Shown here piece by piece: positions 55,664 through 64,000 of a DNA stretch of 64,000 bases. The translations under genes were made by a program, and so were the position numbers. Each line of letters opens with the position of its first letter. Within the stretch, counting starts at the first letter, position 1. Source of the DNA: Pseudopontixanthobacter vadosimaris (GTDB lineage Bacteria; Pseudomonadota; Alphaproteobacteria; Sphingomonadales; Sphingomonadaceae); contig NZ_JABASZ010000040.1 of NCBI RefSeq assembly GCF_012979275.1, forward strand, positions 1 through 64,000, written 5' to 3'. The notes below the pieces were generated by a model that had not been told where the DNA came from, made no database searches, and worked only from the letters and a program-made list of their open reading frames with translations.

Positions 55664-57499
55664 ATGTGCGGAATCATCGGTATCGTTTCGGCAGATCCCG
55701 TCGCGGACCGCCTGGTCGACGGACTGAAGCGCATGGAATATCGCGGTTATGATTCCGCAGGCATCTGCACGCAGCACGATGGGGCGCTGATCCGCCGCCG
55801 GGCCGAAGGCAAGCTGGCCAATCTGGTCCGTGAACTGGCCGAACACCCGGCGCCCGGCACCACCGGCATCGCGCATACAAGGTGGGCCACGCATGGCGCG
55901 CCCACCGCGCGCAACGCCCACCCCCATGCCACTGCGGAAGTGGCGCTGGTGCACAACGGCATCATCGAGAATTTCAAGCAGATCCGCGACGAACTGCGCG
56001 CCCGCGGCCGCACGCTGGAAAGCGACACCGACAGCGAAGTGGTAGCCCATCTCATTTCCGAACAGGTCGAAGGCGGCGCCAGCCCGCAGGACGCGGTGAA
56101 GGCCGTGTTACCGATGCTGCGCGGCGCCTTCGCGCTTGCCATCGCCTTCCGCAGCCATCCCGACATGATAATCGGCGCGCGTCTGGGATCGCCGCTGGTG
56201 CTGGGCTATGGCGCCGATGACGATCGCCCCGAGATGTTTCTGGGGTCCGATGCGCTGGCGCTCGCACCGCTGACGCAGCGTATCGCCTATCTGGAGGAAG
56301 GCGACTGGGTCGTCCTGCGCCAGGGCAGTGCCGAGATCTTCGATGCGGGCAATGCGCCGGTCACGCGCGAGATCACCACGTCGGGCGCATCGGCGGCTGC
56401 GGTCGAAAAGGGCAATTACCGCCACTTCATGCAGAAGGAAATTTTCGAGCAGCCGACCGTGGTGGCGCAGACGCTCGGCTCCTACCTGCGGCAGAGCGAT
56501 GCCAGCGTGGCCCTGCCGCAAATCGATTTCGACCTGTCGGCCATTCGCCGCGTGACGATCGTGGCGTGCGGAACCTCCTATTACGCAGGGCTGGTGGCGA
56601 AATACTGGTTCGAACATTTTGCCCGCGTGCCGGTGGACATCGATGTAGCCAGCGAATTCCGCTACCGCGAACCGGTGCTGGAGGACGGCGGCCTCGCGCT
56701 GTTCATCTCGCAAAGCGGCGAGACGGCGGATACGCTGGCCGCGCTTCGCCATTGCAAAAAGGCGGGCCAGACCATCGGCGTGGTCGTGAACGTTCCCACC
56801 AGCAGCATGGCGCGGGAAGCGGATCTTTTGCTGCCGACCCACGCAGGACCGGAGATCGGTGTGGCATCGACCAAGGCCTTCACCTGCCAGCTTGCCGTGC
56901 TGGCCGCGCTCGCCGCGCATATGGCAGTTCGCAAGGGGTTGATGGACCGGGCTGAGGAACAGGCGGTTGTGGGGCACCTGCTCGAAGCGCCAGCCTGCCT
57001 GAATGCGGCGCTGGCGCATGACGAGGATATCGAGGCCATGGCCCCGCTGATCGCGCCTGCACGTGACGTTTTGTATCTGGGGCGGGGGCCTGATTACCCG
57101 CTCGCCATGGAAGGCGCGCTGAAGCTGAAGGAAATCAGCTACATCCATGCCGAAGGTTATGCTGCCGGAGAAATGAAGCATGGACCCATCGCCCTGATCG
57201 ACGACAAGGTGCCGGTCATCGTCCTGGCGCCGTCCGGACCCTTGTTCGAAAAAACGGTGTCGAACATGCAGGAAGTGCGCGCCCGAGGCGGGCAGATCGT
57301 GCTGATTTCGGACCGTGAGGGAATCGAGGAGGCGGGCGAAGGCTGCATCGCAACCATCGAGATGCCGCGCGTGCATCCGCTGATCGCGCCGCTGGTCTAC
57401 GCCGTTCCGGTCCAGTTGCTCGCCTATCATGTCGCCTGCGTGAAGGGCACCGATGTGGATCAGCCCCGCAATCTGGCGAAGTCGGTTACGGTGGAGTAG
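55664..57499 (+). CDS. glmS: Glutamine-fructose-6-phosphate aminotransferase (isomerising)
   Basis: This 611-residue enzyme makes glucosamine-6-phosphate for peptidoglycan and LPS. The N-terminal nucleophile cysteine is C2 in M-C-G-I-I-G-I-V, followed by the glutaminase domain with T-R-W-A-T-H-G, then two SIS domains (S-Q-S-G-E-T-A-D-T, K-E-I-S-Y-I-H-A-E) and the C-terminal catalytic K-S-V-T-V-E. In Gammaproteobacteria RapZ controls glmS; RapZ is present in this window, but no control region is visible here. Confidence 0.97.
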   Translation: MCGIIGIVSADPVADRLVDGLKRMEYRGYDSAGICTQHDGALIRRRAEGKLANLVRELAEHPAPGTTGIAHTRWATHGAPTARNAHPHATAEVALVHNGIIENFKQIRDELRARGRTLESDTDSEVVAHLISEQVEGGASPQDAVKAVLPMLRGAFALAIAFRSHPDMIIGARLGSPLVLGYGADDDRPEMFLGSDALALAPLTQRIAYLEEGDWVVLRQGSAEIFDAGNAPVTREITTSGASAAAVEKGNYRHFMQKEIFEQPTVVAQTLGSYLRQSDASVALPQIDFDLSAIRRVTIVACGTSYYAGLVAKYWFEHFARVPVDIDVASEFRYREPVLEDGGLALFISQSGETADTLAALRHCKKAGQTIGVVVNVPTSSMAREADLLLPTHAGPEIGVASTKAFTCQLAVLAALAAHMAVRKGLMDRAEEQAVVGHLLEAPACLNAALAHDEDIEAMAPLIAPARDVLYLGRGPDYPLAMEGALKLKEISYIHAEGYAAGEMKHGPIALIDDKVPVIVLAPSGPLFEKTVSNMQEVRARGGQIVLISDREGIEEAGEGCIATIEMPRVHPLIAPLVYAVPVQLLAYHVACVKGTDVDQPRNLAKSVTVE

Positions 57500-57604
57500 C
57501 TTCTGTCCTGCATTACGTGACAAACCTCTGGCAGCAGTCAGGAATATCGCAATAGTCAGCCCCTGATTTACCCGGTCATAACCTTTGGGGCCTATCGCTG
57601 CCGT

Positions 57605-59956
57605 GTGACCGACAACAGCCAAGACATACCCACGCTGTCCAACGATCTGCCTGCCTTGGCGGTACTGGGCCTTACCGATCCGGCAACGGGAGACTGGGCG
57701 CGGCTGCGCGGGCTGCAATATTCCTATTTCGCGCGGGTCAGCACCATACGTGCAGCGTTCCACCTCATCGCGGCGGCGCTGGTCGTCCTCGTCTATTTCG
57801 GTCAGGTTCCCGTCTTCATCCAGCTCGGCTGGCTCGCGGCGCTGGCCCTGGCGGTCTATTCCGCCATTCGATACGACAAGGCGCTGGGCGATTCCGACAA
57901 GCGGCGCATGAGGCGGGTCGAATTCAACAAGCAGGCGATCAGCCAGGCGATGATCGCGCTGGTCTGGTCGGTGCCGATGCTGCTGTTCATGCCCTATGGC
58001 ACGCAGGGCGAACAGATGGCGTTGTGGGCGATAGCCGCGATGCTCGTCACCAGTGCCGCGCTGCGCCTGTCCGCTGCGCCGCTGGGCACGGTGACCTTTG
58101 CGATCATTACCGGTGTGACCGCTGTCGGGGTGTTCTGCTGGCAGAATGCTTACGATCTTGCGGCAACGGTCGTGGTGTTCGTCATCTTCTCGATCCTCGG
58201 CACGATCGAGGGAGCCCGCAATTACCTGAAGGCCCGGATTGCCGAGGCCGGTGTCGTGGAGAAAAGCGAAGTGGTGTCGCTGCTGCTGCGCGAATTCGAG
58301 GAGAACGAGGCCGACTGGCTCTGGCGGGTCGACACCGCGCGCCGGATCCGTTCCGTTTCGCCCCGCTTCGCTTTCGCGCTGGGCCGAACGACTGAAGAGA
58401 TCGAGGGCCTGCCGTTCCTGCAGCTCATTTCGGGCGATGCCTGGGAAACCGGGCAGTTCCCCACCAGCCTGCACGATCTGGCCGAACGGTTGAAGCGGCG
58501 GGAAAACTTCTCGAACCTGATGGTCAAGGTGGAGATCGGAGGAATAACGCGCTGGTGGGAATTGTCCGGCACGCCGATGCTGGACGAACGCGGGGCGTAT
58601 ATCGGTTTTCGCGGCGTCGGCTCCGATGTGACGGAGCAGCGCGAATCGTCGGAAAAGATTGCCTATCTGGCCCGTTACGACACGCTGACCGGGCTGCCCA
58701 ACCGGATGATGCTGAACGAGGCGCTGGGCGAGGCCCTGCGCTATTCCAAGCAGTGGCGGTCGCGTTGCGCCTTCCTGATGATCGACCTCGACCGTTTCAA
58801 ATCGGTCAATGATACGCTGGGTCATCTGGTCGGCGATCAGTTGCTGGCGGAGGTTTCCGGGCGCCTGAAGAGCCTATTCGGTGCCAATGAAACATGCGGC
58901 CGGCTGGGCGGCGACGAATTTGCCGTGGTGATCCGCGATGCAGATGCTGCAGGCTGTGTGCAAGCTGTCGCGCAAAAGATCATCAGCGCACTTTCGGAAC
59001 CTTATGACATCGACGGCAATACCCTGTTCGTGGGGGCGAGCGTGGGTTCGGCGATCGGTCTGCGCGATGGCTCGACCGTCGAGGAACTGATGCGCAATGC
59101 CGATCTTGCGCTCTATCGCGCCAAGGATAGTGGCGGATCCGAACATTACTGTTACGAACCTGCACTGCACGCCTCGGCAGAGGAGCGGCGCAAGCTGGAG
59201 TTCTCGCTTCGCCGGGCGCTGGAGAATGAGGAGCTCGATCTCGCTTTTCAGCCGGTCGTCAATGCCAGAAGCGAGGAAATCGTTAGTTTCGAGGCCCTGG
59301 TCCGCTGGAACAGCAAGGAACACGGCTTCGTCAGCCCGGCCAAGTTCATCCCGCTGGCAGAAGATACCCGCCTGATCGTTCCGATCGGCACCTGGGTGAT
59401 GGAGCGCGCCTGCCGCGAAGCCGTCAACTGGCCAAGCCATGTCCGGATTGCGGTCAATGTCTCGCCTGAGCAATTGATCGAACCGGCTTTCGCGAATACC
59501 GTGGTCAATGCCTTGCGGCAAAGCGGCCTGGAACCGCAAAGACTTGAGGTGGAGGTGACCGAAAGCATCTTCCTGCGCGATGCGAATCTGGCGCGTATTG
59601 CACTCGAACAGGTGATGGCGCTGGGCTGCACAGTGGCGCTGGATGACTTCGGCACGGGCTATTCATCGCTCGGCTATCTTCGCAAGCTGAGGTTCTCGAC
59701 GATCAAGGTGGACCGCAGCTTCGTGCAGGGTGCGGCGCAGAACAGCGCCGAGAGCCTCGCCATCATTCGCGCCGTGGTTGCAATGGCGGACAGTCTCGAG
59801 ATGTCGACCACGGCCGAAGGCGTGGAAAGTGCGGAGGAGGCCGAACTGATCGGCGAGATGGGTTGCACCAAGATCCAGGGCTATCATTTTGGACGGCCCA
59901 TGTCCGCCGCCGACGCCCGCCAGCTGTTCGTGCGGCAGGCACGGCTGCGGGCCTGA
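57605..59956 (+). CDS. Membrane-bound GGDEF-EAL cyclic-di-GMP enzyme with PAS domain
   Basis: This 783-residue protein has five to six membrane segments (about 45-200), a PAS-like region around 230-340, a GGDEF domain with intact G-G-D-E-F at 435-439 and an EAL domain with E-A-L at 563-565 and D-D-F-G-T-G-Y-S-S. Both catalytic signatures are conserved, so synthesis and breakdown of c-di-GMP are both possible; which dominates cannot be read from sequence. GTG start. A role in the switch between motile and attached states would be typical. Confidence 0.92.
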   Translation: MTDNSQDIPTLSNDLPALAVLGLTDPATGDWARLRGLQYSYFARVSTIRAAFHLIAAALVVLVYFGQVPVFIQLGWLAALALAVYSAIRYDKALGDSDKRRMRRVEFNKQAISQAMIALVWSVPMLLFMPYGTQGEQMALWAIAAMLVTSAALRLSAAPLGTVTFAIITGVTAVGVFCWQNAYDLAATVVVFVIFSILGTIEGARNYLKARIAEAGVVEKSEVVSLLLREFEENEADWLWRVDTARRIRSVSPRFAFALGRTTEEIEGLPFLQLISGDAWETGQFPTSLHDLAERLKRRENFSNLMVKVEIGGITRWWELSGTPMLDERGAYIGFRGVGSDVTEQRESSEKIAYLARYDTLTGLPNRMMLNEALGEALRYSKQWRSRCAFLMIDLDRFKSVNDTLGHLVGDQLLAEVSGRLKSLFGANETCGRLGGDEFAVVIRDADAAGCVQAVAQKIISALSEPYDIDGNTLFVGASVGSAIGLRDGSTVEELMRNADLALYRAKDSGGSEHYCYEPALHASAEERRKLEFSLRRALENEELDLAFQPVVNARSEEIVSFEALVRWNSKEHGFVSPAKFIPLAEDTRLIVPIGTWVMERACREAVNWPSHVRIAVNVSPEQLIEPAFANTVVNALRQSGLEPQRLEVEVTESIFLRDANLARIALEQVMALGCTVALDDFGTGYSSLGYLRKLRFSTIKVDRSFVQGAAQNSAESLAIIRAVVAMADSLEMSTTAEGVESAEEAELIGEMGCTKIQGYHFGRPMSAADARQLFVRQARLRA

Positions 59957-60062
59957 GCGCCCCAGCGGCGGTCGGCCCGCAGGTTCGGGCAGGAGAGCAG
60001 CAGGAGCGGGCAGCCGGCTGGGCATGCCGGCAGTTCCCGGGTCGATGTCGCCCCAGGCGTTC

Positions 60063-60740
60063 TCAGGCCGGTGCGAGAGCGTTCAGTATGCTTTCGAACA
60101 GGATGCGCCCATCCGTGCCCCCATGCGCCGCATCCACCGCCCGTTCGGGGTGAGGCATCATGCCGAGTACGTTTCCGGCCGGGCTGAGAATACCGGCAAT
60201 ATCGCGCCGCGATCCGTTGCTGTTGTCGAGGTAGCGGAATGCCACTCTGCCATCGCCTTCCAGCCGGTCCAGCGTTTCGTCGTCAGCGAAGAAATTGCCG
60301 TCGTGATGCGCCACCGGAATGGTGATTTCCTGTCCAGCTGCGTAGCCAGTTGTAAAGCGGGAAGCGGCATTTTCGACCCGCAGCGGCATGTCGCGGCAGA
60401 TGAAATGCATATTTTTGTTCCGCATCAGCGCGCCGGGCAGCAGGCCGCTTTCGGTCAACACCTGAAAGCCGTTGCAGACCCCCAGAACCGGAACCCCGGC
60501 ATTTGCGGCGGATGCCACCCCCTTCAGTATGGGGCTGCGCGCAGCCATCGCGCCCGAGCGCAGATAATCGCCATAGGAAAAGCCGCCGGGAAGGGCGATC
60601 AGATCGAGTCCGCCGGGCAGTTCGGCATCGCCGTGCCAAAGGCGCAGCGGCGCCCGGCCGGTGACGGATTCCAGCGCGACCGCCATGTCTCGGTCGCAAT
60701 TCGATCCCGGAAAGGTGACGACGGCTGCGGAAAACGGCAT
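60063..60740 (-). CDS. purQ: Phosphoribosylformylglycinamidine synthase subunit PurQ
   Basis: This 225-residue glutaminase subunit supplies ammonia for step four of purine synthesis. The triad is intact: C in L-G-V-C-N-G-F-Q, and H-P-E in M-P-H-P-E-R-A-V. It forms a complex with PurS and PurL; purL is not in this window. Start overlaps the purS stop (TGATG). Confidence 0.96.
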   Translation of the reverse strand: MPFSAAVVTFPGSNCDRDMAVALESVTGRAPLRLWHGDAELPGGLDLIALPGGFSYGDYLRSGAMAARSPILKGVASAANAGVPVLGVCNGFQVLTESGLLPGALMRNKNMHFICRDMPLRVENAASRFTTGYAAGQEITIPVAHHDGNFFADDETLDRLEGDGRVAFRYLDNSNGSRRDIAGILSPAGNVLGMMPHPERAVDAAHGGTDGRILFESILNALAPA

Positions 60741-60973
60741 CAGGCGACCTTCTCGACCCGGTAATTCTCAATGACAGTATTGGCGAGAAGCTTGCGACAC
60801 ATATCCTCGATCGCTGCGTCGCTGATGTCGTCCGCTACTTGCAGTTCCACCATCCGTCCGATGCGGACATCCTGGATGCCACTGAAACCGAGCCCCTCCA
60901 GCGCGTGGTGAACGGCACGACCTTCAGGGTCGAGGACACCCGGCTTGCGGCTGATCTGAATGCGTAACTTCAT
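60740..60973 (-). CDS. purS: Phosphoribosylformylglycinamidine synthase subunit PurS
   Basis: This 77-residue structural subunit bridges PurQ and PurL. Start M-K-L-R-I-Q-I and the block [12 protein letters not shown] are the family's conserved features. It is directly coupled to purQ and its true start is the ATG at 60973; the open frame further upstream is not needed. Confidence 0.95.
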   Translation of the reverse strand: MKLRIQISRKPGVLDPEGRAVHHALEGLGFSGIQDVRIGRMVELQVADDISDAAIEDMCRKLLANTVIENYRVEKVA

Positions 60974-61078
60974 GAGATTCGCCTGTCTCGTTTTCGGATC
61001 TGGAGATTCGCTGCGCCTATGCCCGCTGCGGCGACGCCGGGCAAGCGGCAGCCCTCGGCCGGGCGCTCCACATTCAGC

Positions 61079-61111
61079 AAAAAAGCGCCGGCGGTGCATA
61101 ACCCCGCCGGC
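61079..61111 (-). terminator. Terminator of the M16 protease gene
   Basis: An 8 bp GC stem (CCGCCGGC type) followed by a six-base U tract on the minus strand, 34 bp after the stop of the protease gene. It separates it from purS. Confidence 0.8.
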
Positions 61112-61144
61112 CCCGTCAATTCTTCCACATTTGCTAACCGCAGA

Positions 61145-64000
61145 TCAGTTGGCGGCCGCGGCAACCTCTTCGGCGACGATGCGGACGAAAAGCCGTTTCG
61201 CAGGATCGAGATAACGCTGCGCCAGCGTCTGGATTTCTGCCGGGGTCACCGCCTCCAGATTGGCGCGCCGCTGCCTGATCCGGTCCAGCCGCTCGGCCTC
61301 GCCTTGCGCATTGGCGACATAGCCTGCCCAGTAGCCATTGTCGGTCAACGACTGCTGCTGCCGTTCCAGCGCCGGGTTGCGGGCGCGGACAAGCAGATCG
61401 GCATCGATCGGCGCATCGCGCAATTGCTGCGTCACTTCGAGAATGGTCGCTTCCACCACGTCCATCTGCGCCGGATCGACGACTGCGCCAGCTGCCAGAT
61501 ACCCGAAATCGGTATAATCTTCGGACATGCTGGCACCGACGCTCGCCCCGTAGGTTGCGCCTAGATTTTCCCGCAATTCCTCGGTCAGGATCAGGCGCAT
61601 GACAGCGCTCAGCATCGTTATGCCCGTTTCCAGGCGATAGTCGCTGTCATCGGGCAGCGGCCAGTAATTATTGACCATCGCCTGATCGGCCTGACCGCCG
61701 TGGGTCAGCACCACCGGGGTCAGATCCTCGCGGAAGCGTGCGGCCCGCTGCGCGGTGAAGTCCGGCTGTTCCACCATCCTTTCCGGCAGGGCCCCGAAAC
61801 TTTGCGCGACGGCGGCGATGGCCGCATCCTCGTCAATGTCACCGACAATGCCGATCTCGATCGGGGCATTGGCCGCATTTGCCAGATAGGGGGTGCGGAG
61901 GTCTTCCAGCGACAGGGCGGACAGCGCCTCGCGCCCCGGAATGCCGAAGCGCGCATCGTCATTGGCGATGATCGTCGGAACCTGCGTGGCGGCCACGTTC
62001 TGCGGCGTGGCGTTCAGCTGTTCGGAGATGACGTCCACCAGCGAAGCGTAGCGCGATTGCGCCTCGGGCCGGAAGCCCGCGTCGGTCAGATAGGCGGCGC
62101 TGACCTTCATCTGCAAGGCGAGATCTTCCGGAGTGGTCGCCCCGCCGACGACGAAGGCATCCACGGCAGGCTGGAACCCGGTTGTAACATTGCGGCCGGC
62201 CAGGACCTCCTTCAGATCCTCCTCCGAATTGCGAGTCGTCGCCGCATTGGCACCGACGGTCGACAGCATCAGCGCATAACCCGAATTCTGTTCGGGAAGG
62301 ATGAATTGCCCGCCCGACATGGCGACGTTGAATCGCACGCGGCCCGGCTCAAAATCGGTTTTCTTGATGTTCAGACGCACGTTGTTGGCAAACCGCACGG
62401 TGCGAATGTCGAGATCCTCGATCCGCTCGTCAGCGACGACAGTGCCGGGCGTGCCGAAATTGTCATAGGCGAACATGACCTCGTCAGCGGCATCCATCGG
62501 CATGACCGCTTCGCTTGCGCTGGCCAGATAGGCGCGCTCGATCGCCTCTTCGCCGCCCTCGACCTGCTTGCCGGCAACGTGAACGACCGGCGCGCTTCCT
62601 TCGAGTAATTCGCGGAAACTGGCGTTGACGGCGTCCAGCGTCAGATCGCCGCGGTAGGTGTTGAAGAATTCGTAGCGCCAGGCGGGATCGGTAAGGATAT
62701 CATCCTCGGCAGCGATGGCGACGATGGCATTGGCGATCTGCGCGTTCGTCCGTGCGTCGGCCTGTTCGACGGCCGTGCGATAGGCAGTCTCCCGATTGGC
62801 GATATAACGGTCGAGTTCACGCTGGGTGAAGCCGAACTGCACGGCACGGCGCGCTTCGGTCTCGAGCAGTTGCAGCCCTTCCTGCCATGCGCCGTCGCGG
62901 GTCGTCGCGCGAAGAGTGGTGGTGTTGGCCGCATCCTCATATTCGCTCAGGGTGATTCCCGCGCCCAGGATATTGGAGCCTTCCGCGCTGGTGATGCGCG
63001 ACAGGCGCTGATCGAACAGACCGGTCGCGGCGGAACGCACGGCGTCGGCGCGCCGTTCTGCAACCGTGTCGGCCGGGTCGGCATAGGGTCGCATGATCTC
63101 GATCAGAACCTGCGACGGTGCGGCGGGATCGATGAAGGTATCGAAGGCGGCAGGGCGGTTCATGTCCACGCTGCCGAGCGGGGCGGGCGCACCGGCTGCG
63201 CCCTGGGCCTGCCAGTCGGAAAACGCTGCGCGAATCTTCGTCTCGACCGCGGCCGGGTCGAAATCTCCGACCATGATGAGGGTTGTGTTCTCGGGCCGGT
63301 AATAACGATTGTACAGGGCCTTCAGGCGTTCGGCCGGGGCGGTAGTCAGCACTTCATCCGTGCCGATGGGGAAACGGTCGGCATAGGGCGTATTCGGCGC
63401 GGTGAAGCGCAGCTGGTCCATGATCTGGCGCAACTGGAAACTGTCGCGCGCACGGCGTTCCCCGACGATGACACCGCGTTCGCGGTCGACGGCGGCAGGG
63501 TCGAACAGGATTTCGCCGGCGGTTTCCCGCATCAGCATGAGTCCGGTGTCGATCAGATCGTCATTGGTCTGCGGCAGGTCGAGCAGGTAAACCGTTTCGT
63601 CGAAACCGGTATAGGCGTTCGTATCGGCACCGAAGGCCAGCCCCTTGCGTTCGAGCAGCTTGACCATTTCGCCTTCGGGAATGTTGGTCGTGCCGTTGAA
63701 GGCCATGTGTTCGATGAAGTGAGCAAGCCCGCGCTCATTATCGGCTTCGGCAAGAGAGCCGAAATCGACATGCATGCGGATGACGGCGGTGCCTTCGGGC
63801 TTGTCGTTCTGCCGAATGGCGTATTTCATGCCATTGTCGAGCTGGCCGTAGATGACCGTCGCGTCGGGCACGACATCGGTCGCCTCGACATTCCAGCCTT
63901 CGACCGGGCCTTGAGCCAGGCCCGGCGTGGCGATGAGCAGAACGGCGGCGGATGCGCCTGCCATCGCCACATGGGCGATCCGGCGGGAAAACGATGTGCT
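61145..64000 (-). CDS. M16 family zinc metallopeptidase (N-terminus outside window)
   Basis: The frame is open to the right edge, so the start is missing. At least 951 residues are present. A signal-peptide-like segment (R-R-I-A-H-V-A-M-A-G-A-S-A-A-V-L-L-I, cleavage near G-L-A-Q) precedes two M16 domains. The N-terminal one has the inverted zinc motif H-F-I-E-H-M-A-F-N-G-T and a downstream glutamate, as expected for the catalytic half; the second half is probably inactive, as in pitrilysins. It is a periplasmic protease that presumably clears peptides. GTG at 63970 is internal and unlikely to be the start. Confidence 0.9.
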   Translation of the reverse strand, partial: STSFSRRIAHVAMAGASAAVLLIATPGLAQGPVEGWNVEATDVVPDATVIYGQLDNGMKYAIRQNDKPEGTAVIRMHVDFGSLAEADNERGLAHFIEHMAFNGTTNIPEGEMVKLLERKGLAFGADTNAYTGFDETVYLLDLPQTNDDLIDTGLMLMRETAGEILFDPAAVDRERGVIVGERRARDSFQLRQIMDQLRFTAPNTPYADRFPIGTDEVLTTAPAERLKALYNRYYRPENTTLIMVGDFDPAAVETKIRAAFSDWQAQGAAGAPAPLGSVDMNRPAAFDTFIDPAAPSQVLIEIMRPYADPADTVAERRADAVRSAATGLFDQRLSRITSAEGSNILGAGITLSEYEDAANTTTLRATTRDGAWQEGLQLLETEARRAVQFGFTQRELDRYIANRETAYRTAVEQADARTNAQIANAIVAIAAEDDILTDPAWRYEFFNTYRGDLTLDAVNASFRELLEGSAPVVHVAGKQVEGGEEAIERAYLASASEAVMPMDAADEVMFAYDNFGTPGTVVADERIEDLDIRTVRFANNVRLNIKKTDFEPGRVRFNVAMSGGQFILPEQNSGYALMLSTVGANAATTRNSEEDLKEVLAGRNVTTGFQPAVDAFVVGGATTPEDLALQMKVSAAYLTDAGFRPEAQSRYASLVDVISEQLNATPQNVAATQVPTIIANDDARFGIPGREALSALSLEDLRTPYLANAANAPIEIGIVGDIDEDAAIAAVAQSFGALPERMVEQPDFTAQRAARFREDLTPVVLTHGGQADQAMVNNYWPLPDDSDYRLETGITMLSAVMRLILTEELRENLGATYGASVGASMSEDYTDFGYLAAGAVVDPAQMDVVEATILEVTQQLRDAPIDADLLVRARNPALERQQQSLTDNGYWAGYVANAQGEAERLDRIRQRRANLEAVTPAEIQTLAQRYLDPAKRLFVRIVAEEVAAAAN

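Noticed and set aside
56108-58825. Very long open frame on the minus strand across glmS and the GGDEF-EAL gene
   Set aside because: It spans the boundary of two unrelated genes in the opposite direction, has a low-complexity His/Gln/Arg-rich composition, and contains no recognisable domain.

Overview
This 64 kb window is high-GC, densely packed bacterial chromosome. It most resembles an alphaproteobacterium of the order Sphingomonadales, probably Erythrobacteraceae or Sphingomonadaceae. The supporting evidence is a CcrM-type GANTC methyltransferase, the pckA/chvI-chvG/hprK/rapZ/PTS block typical of Alphaproteobacteria, a short C-terminal-only HPr kinase, a split three-gene transhydrogenase (pntAA/pntAB/pntB), and many DUFs common in sphingomonads. 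The genus assignment is inference. No plasmid, prophage or CRISPR locus is visible.

Layout. 1-0.9 kb: the end of an IS5-type transposase running into a winged-helix regulator. 0.9-5.2 kb: siroheme (cysG-like), lysine (lysA), an LptM-like lipoprotein, arginine (argH) and a TlpA-like thioredoxin. 5.3 kb: tRNA-Val(UAC). 5.5-11.3 kb: asparaginase, an MDR-family oxidoreductase, truA, a PfpI/DJ-1 protein, fmt, recR and def. 11.4-14.3 kb: a copper-storage-like Cys-rich protein, rmuC and an RNA 2'-O-methyltransferase. 14.3-20.8 kb: HPr, EIIA, rapZ, hprK, chvG, chvI, and divergent pckA. 20.8-25.1 kb: DUF885 lipoprotein, DUF3597, TonB and a hydrolase. 25.2-27.7 kb: two overlapping cysteine desulfurases and a 2Fe-2S ferredoxin. 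27.8-37.4 kb: parC, a secreted protein, a DEAD-box helicase, the DUF1285/Nudix/cca operon, a GNAT enzyme, a sugar dehydrogenase and rnhB. 37.5-42.5 kb: ccrM, folP, an AT-richer islet with an orphan gene, an SDR and a FUSC protein. 42.5-48.4 kb: an NtrC-like regulator and the pnt operon, which carries a fasciclin lipoprotein inside it. 48.4-57.5 kb: DUF2147, an Asp/Glu racemase, dgt, an entericidin-type peptide, two EamA transporters, a solitary cpaF and glmS. 57.6-64 kb: a GGDEF-EAL protein, purQ, purS and an M16 protease that runs off the right edge.

The strongest functional unit is the 13.5-20.8 kb block. An envelope-stress two-component system (ChvG/ChvI) is translationally coupled to a nitrogen-type PTS control branch (HprK, RapZ, EIIA, HPr) and lies beside the gluconeogenic gate pckA. 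Most of the remainder is housekeeping. The observations most worth a second look are: the ccrM promoter, with a CtrA-like box and two GANTC sites; a cysteine desulfurase reading frame with no canonical start codon ahead of its conserved N-terminus; a CysG protein ending in a vestigial methyltransferase domain; an AAA+ regulator with a degenerate GAFTGA loop; the fasciclin gene interrupting pnt; and an orphan gene in an AT-rich islet. I found no convincing wholly new multi-gene system.
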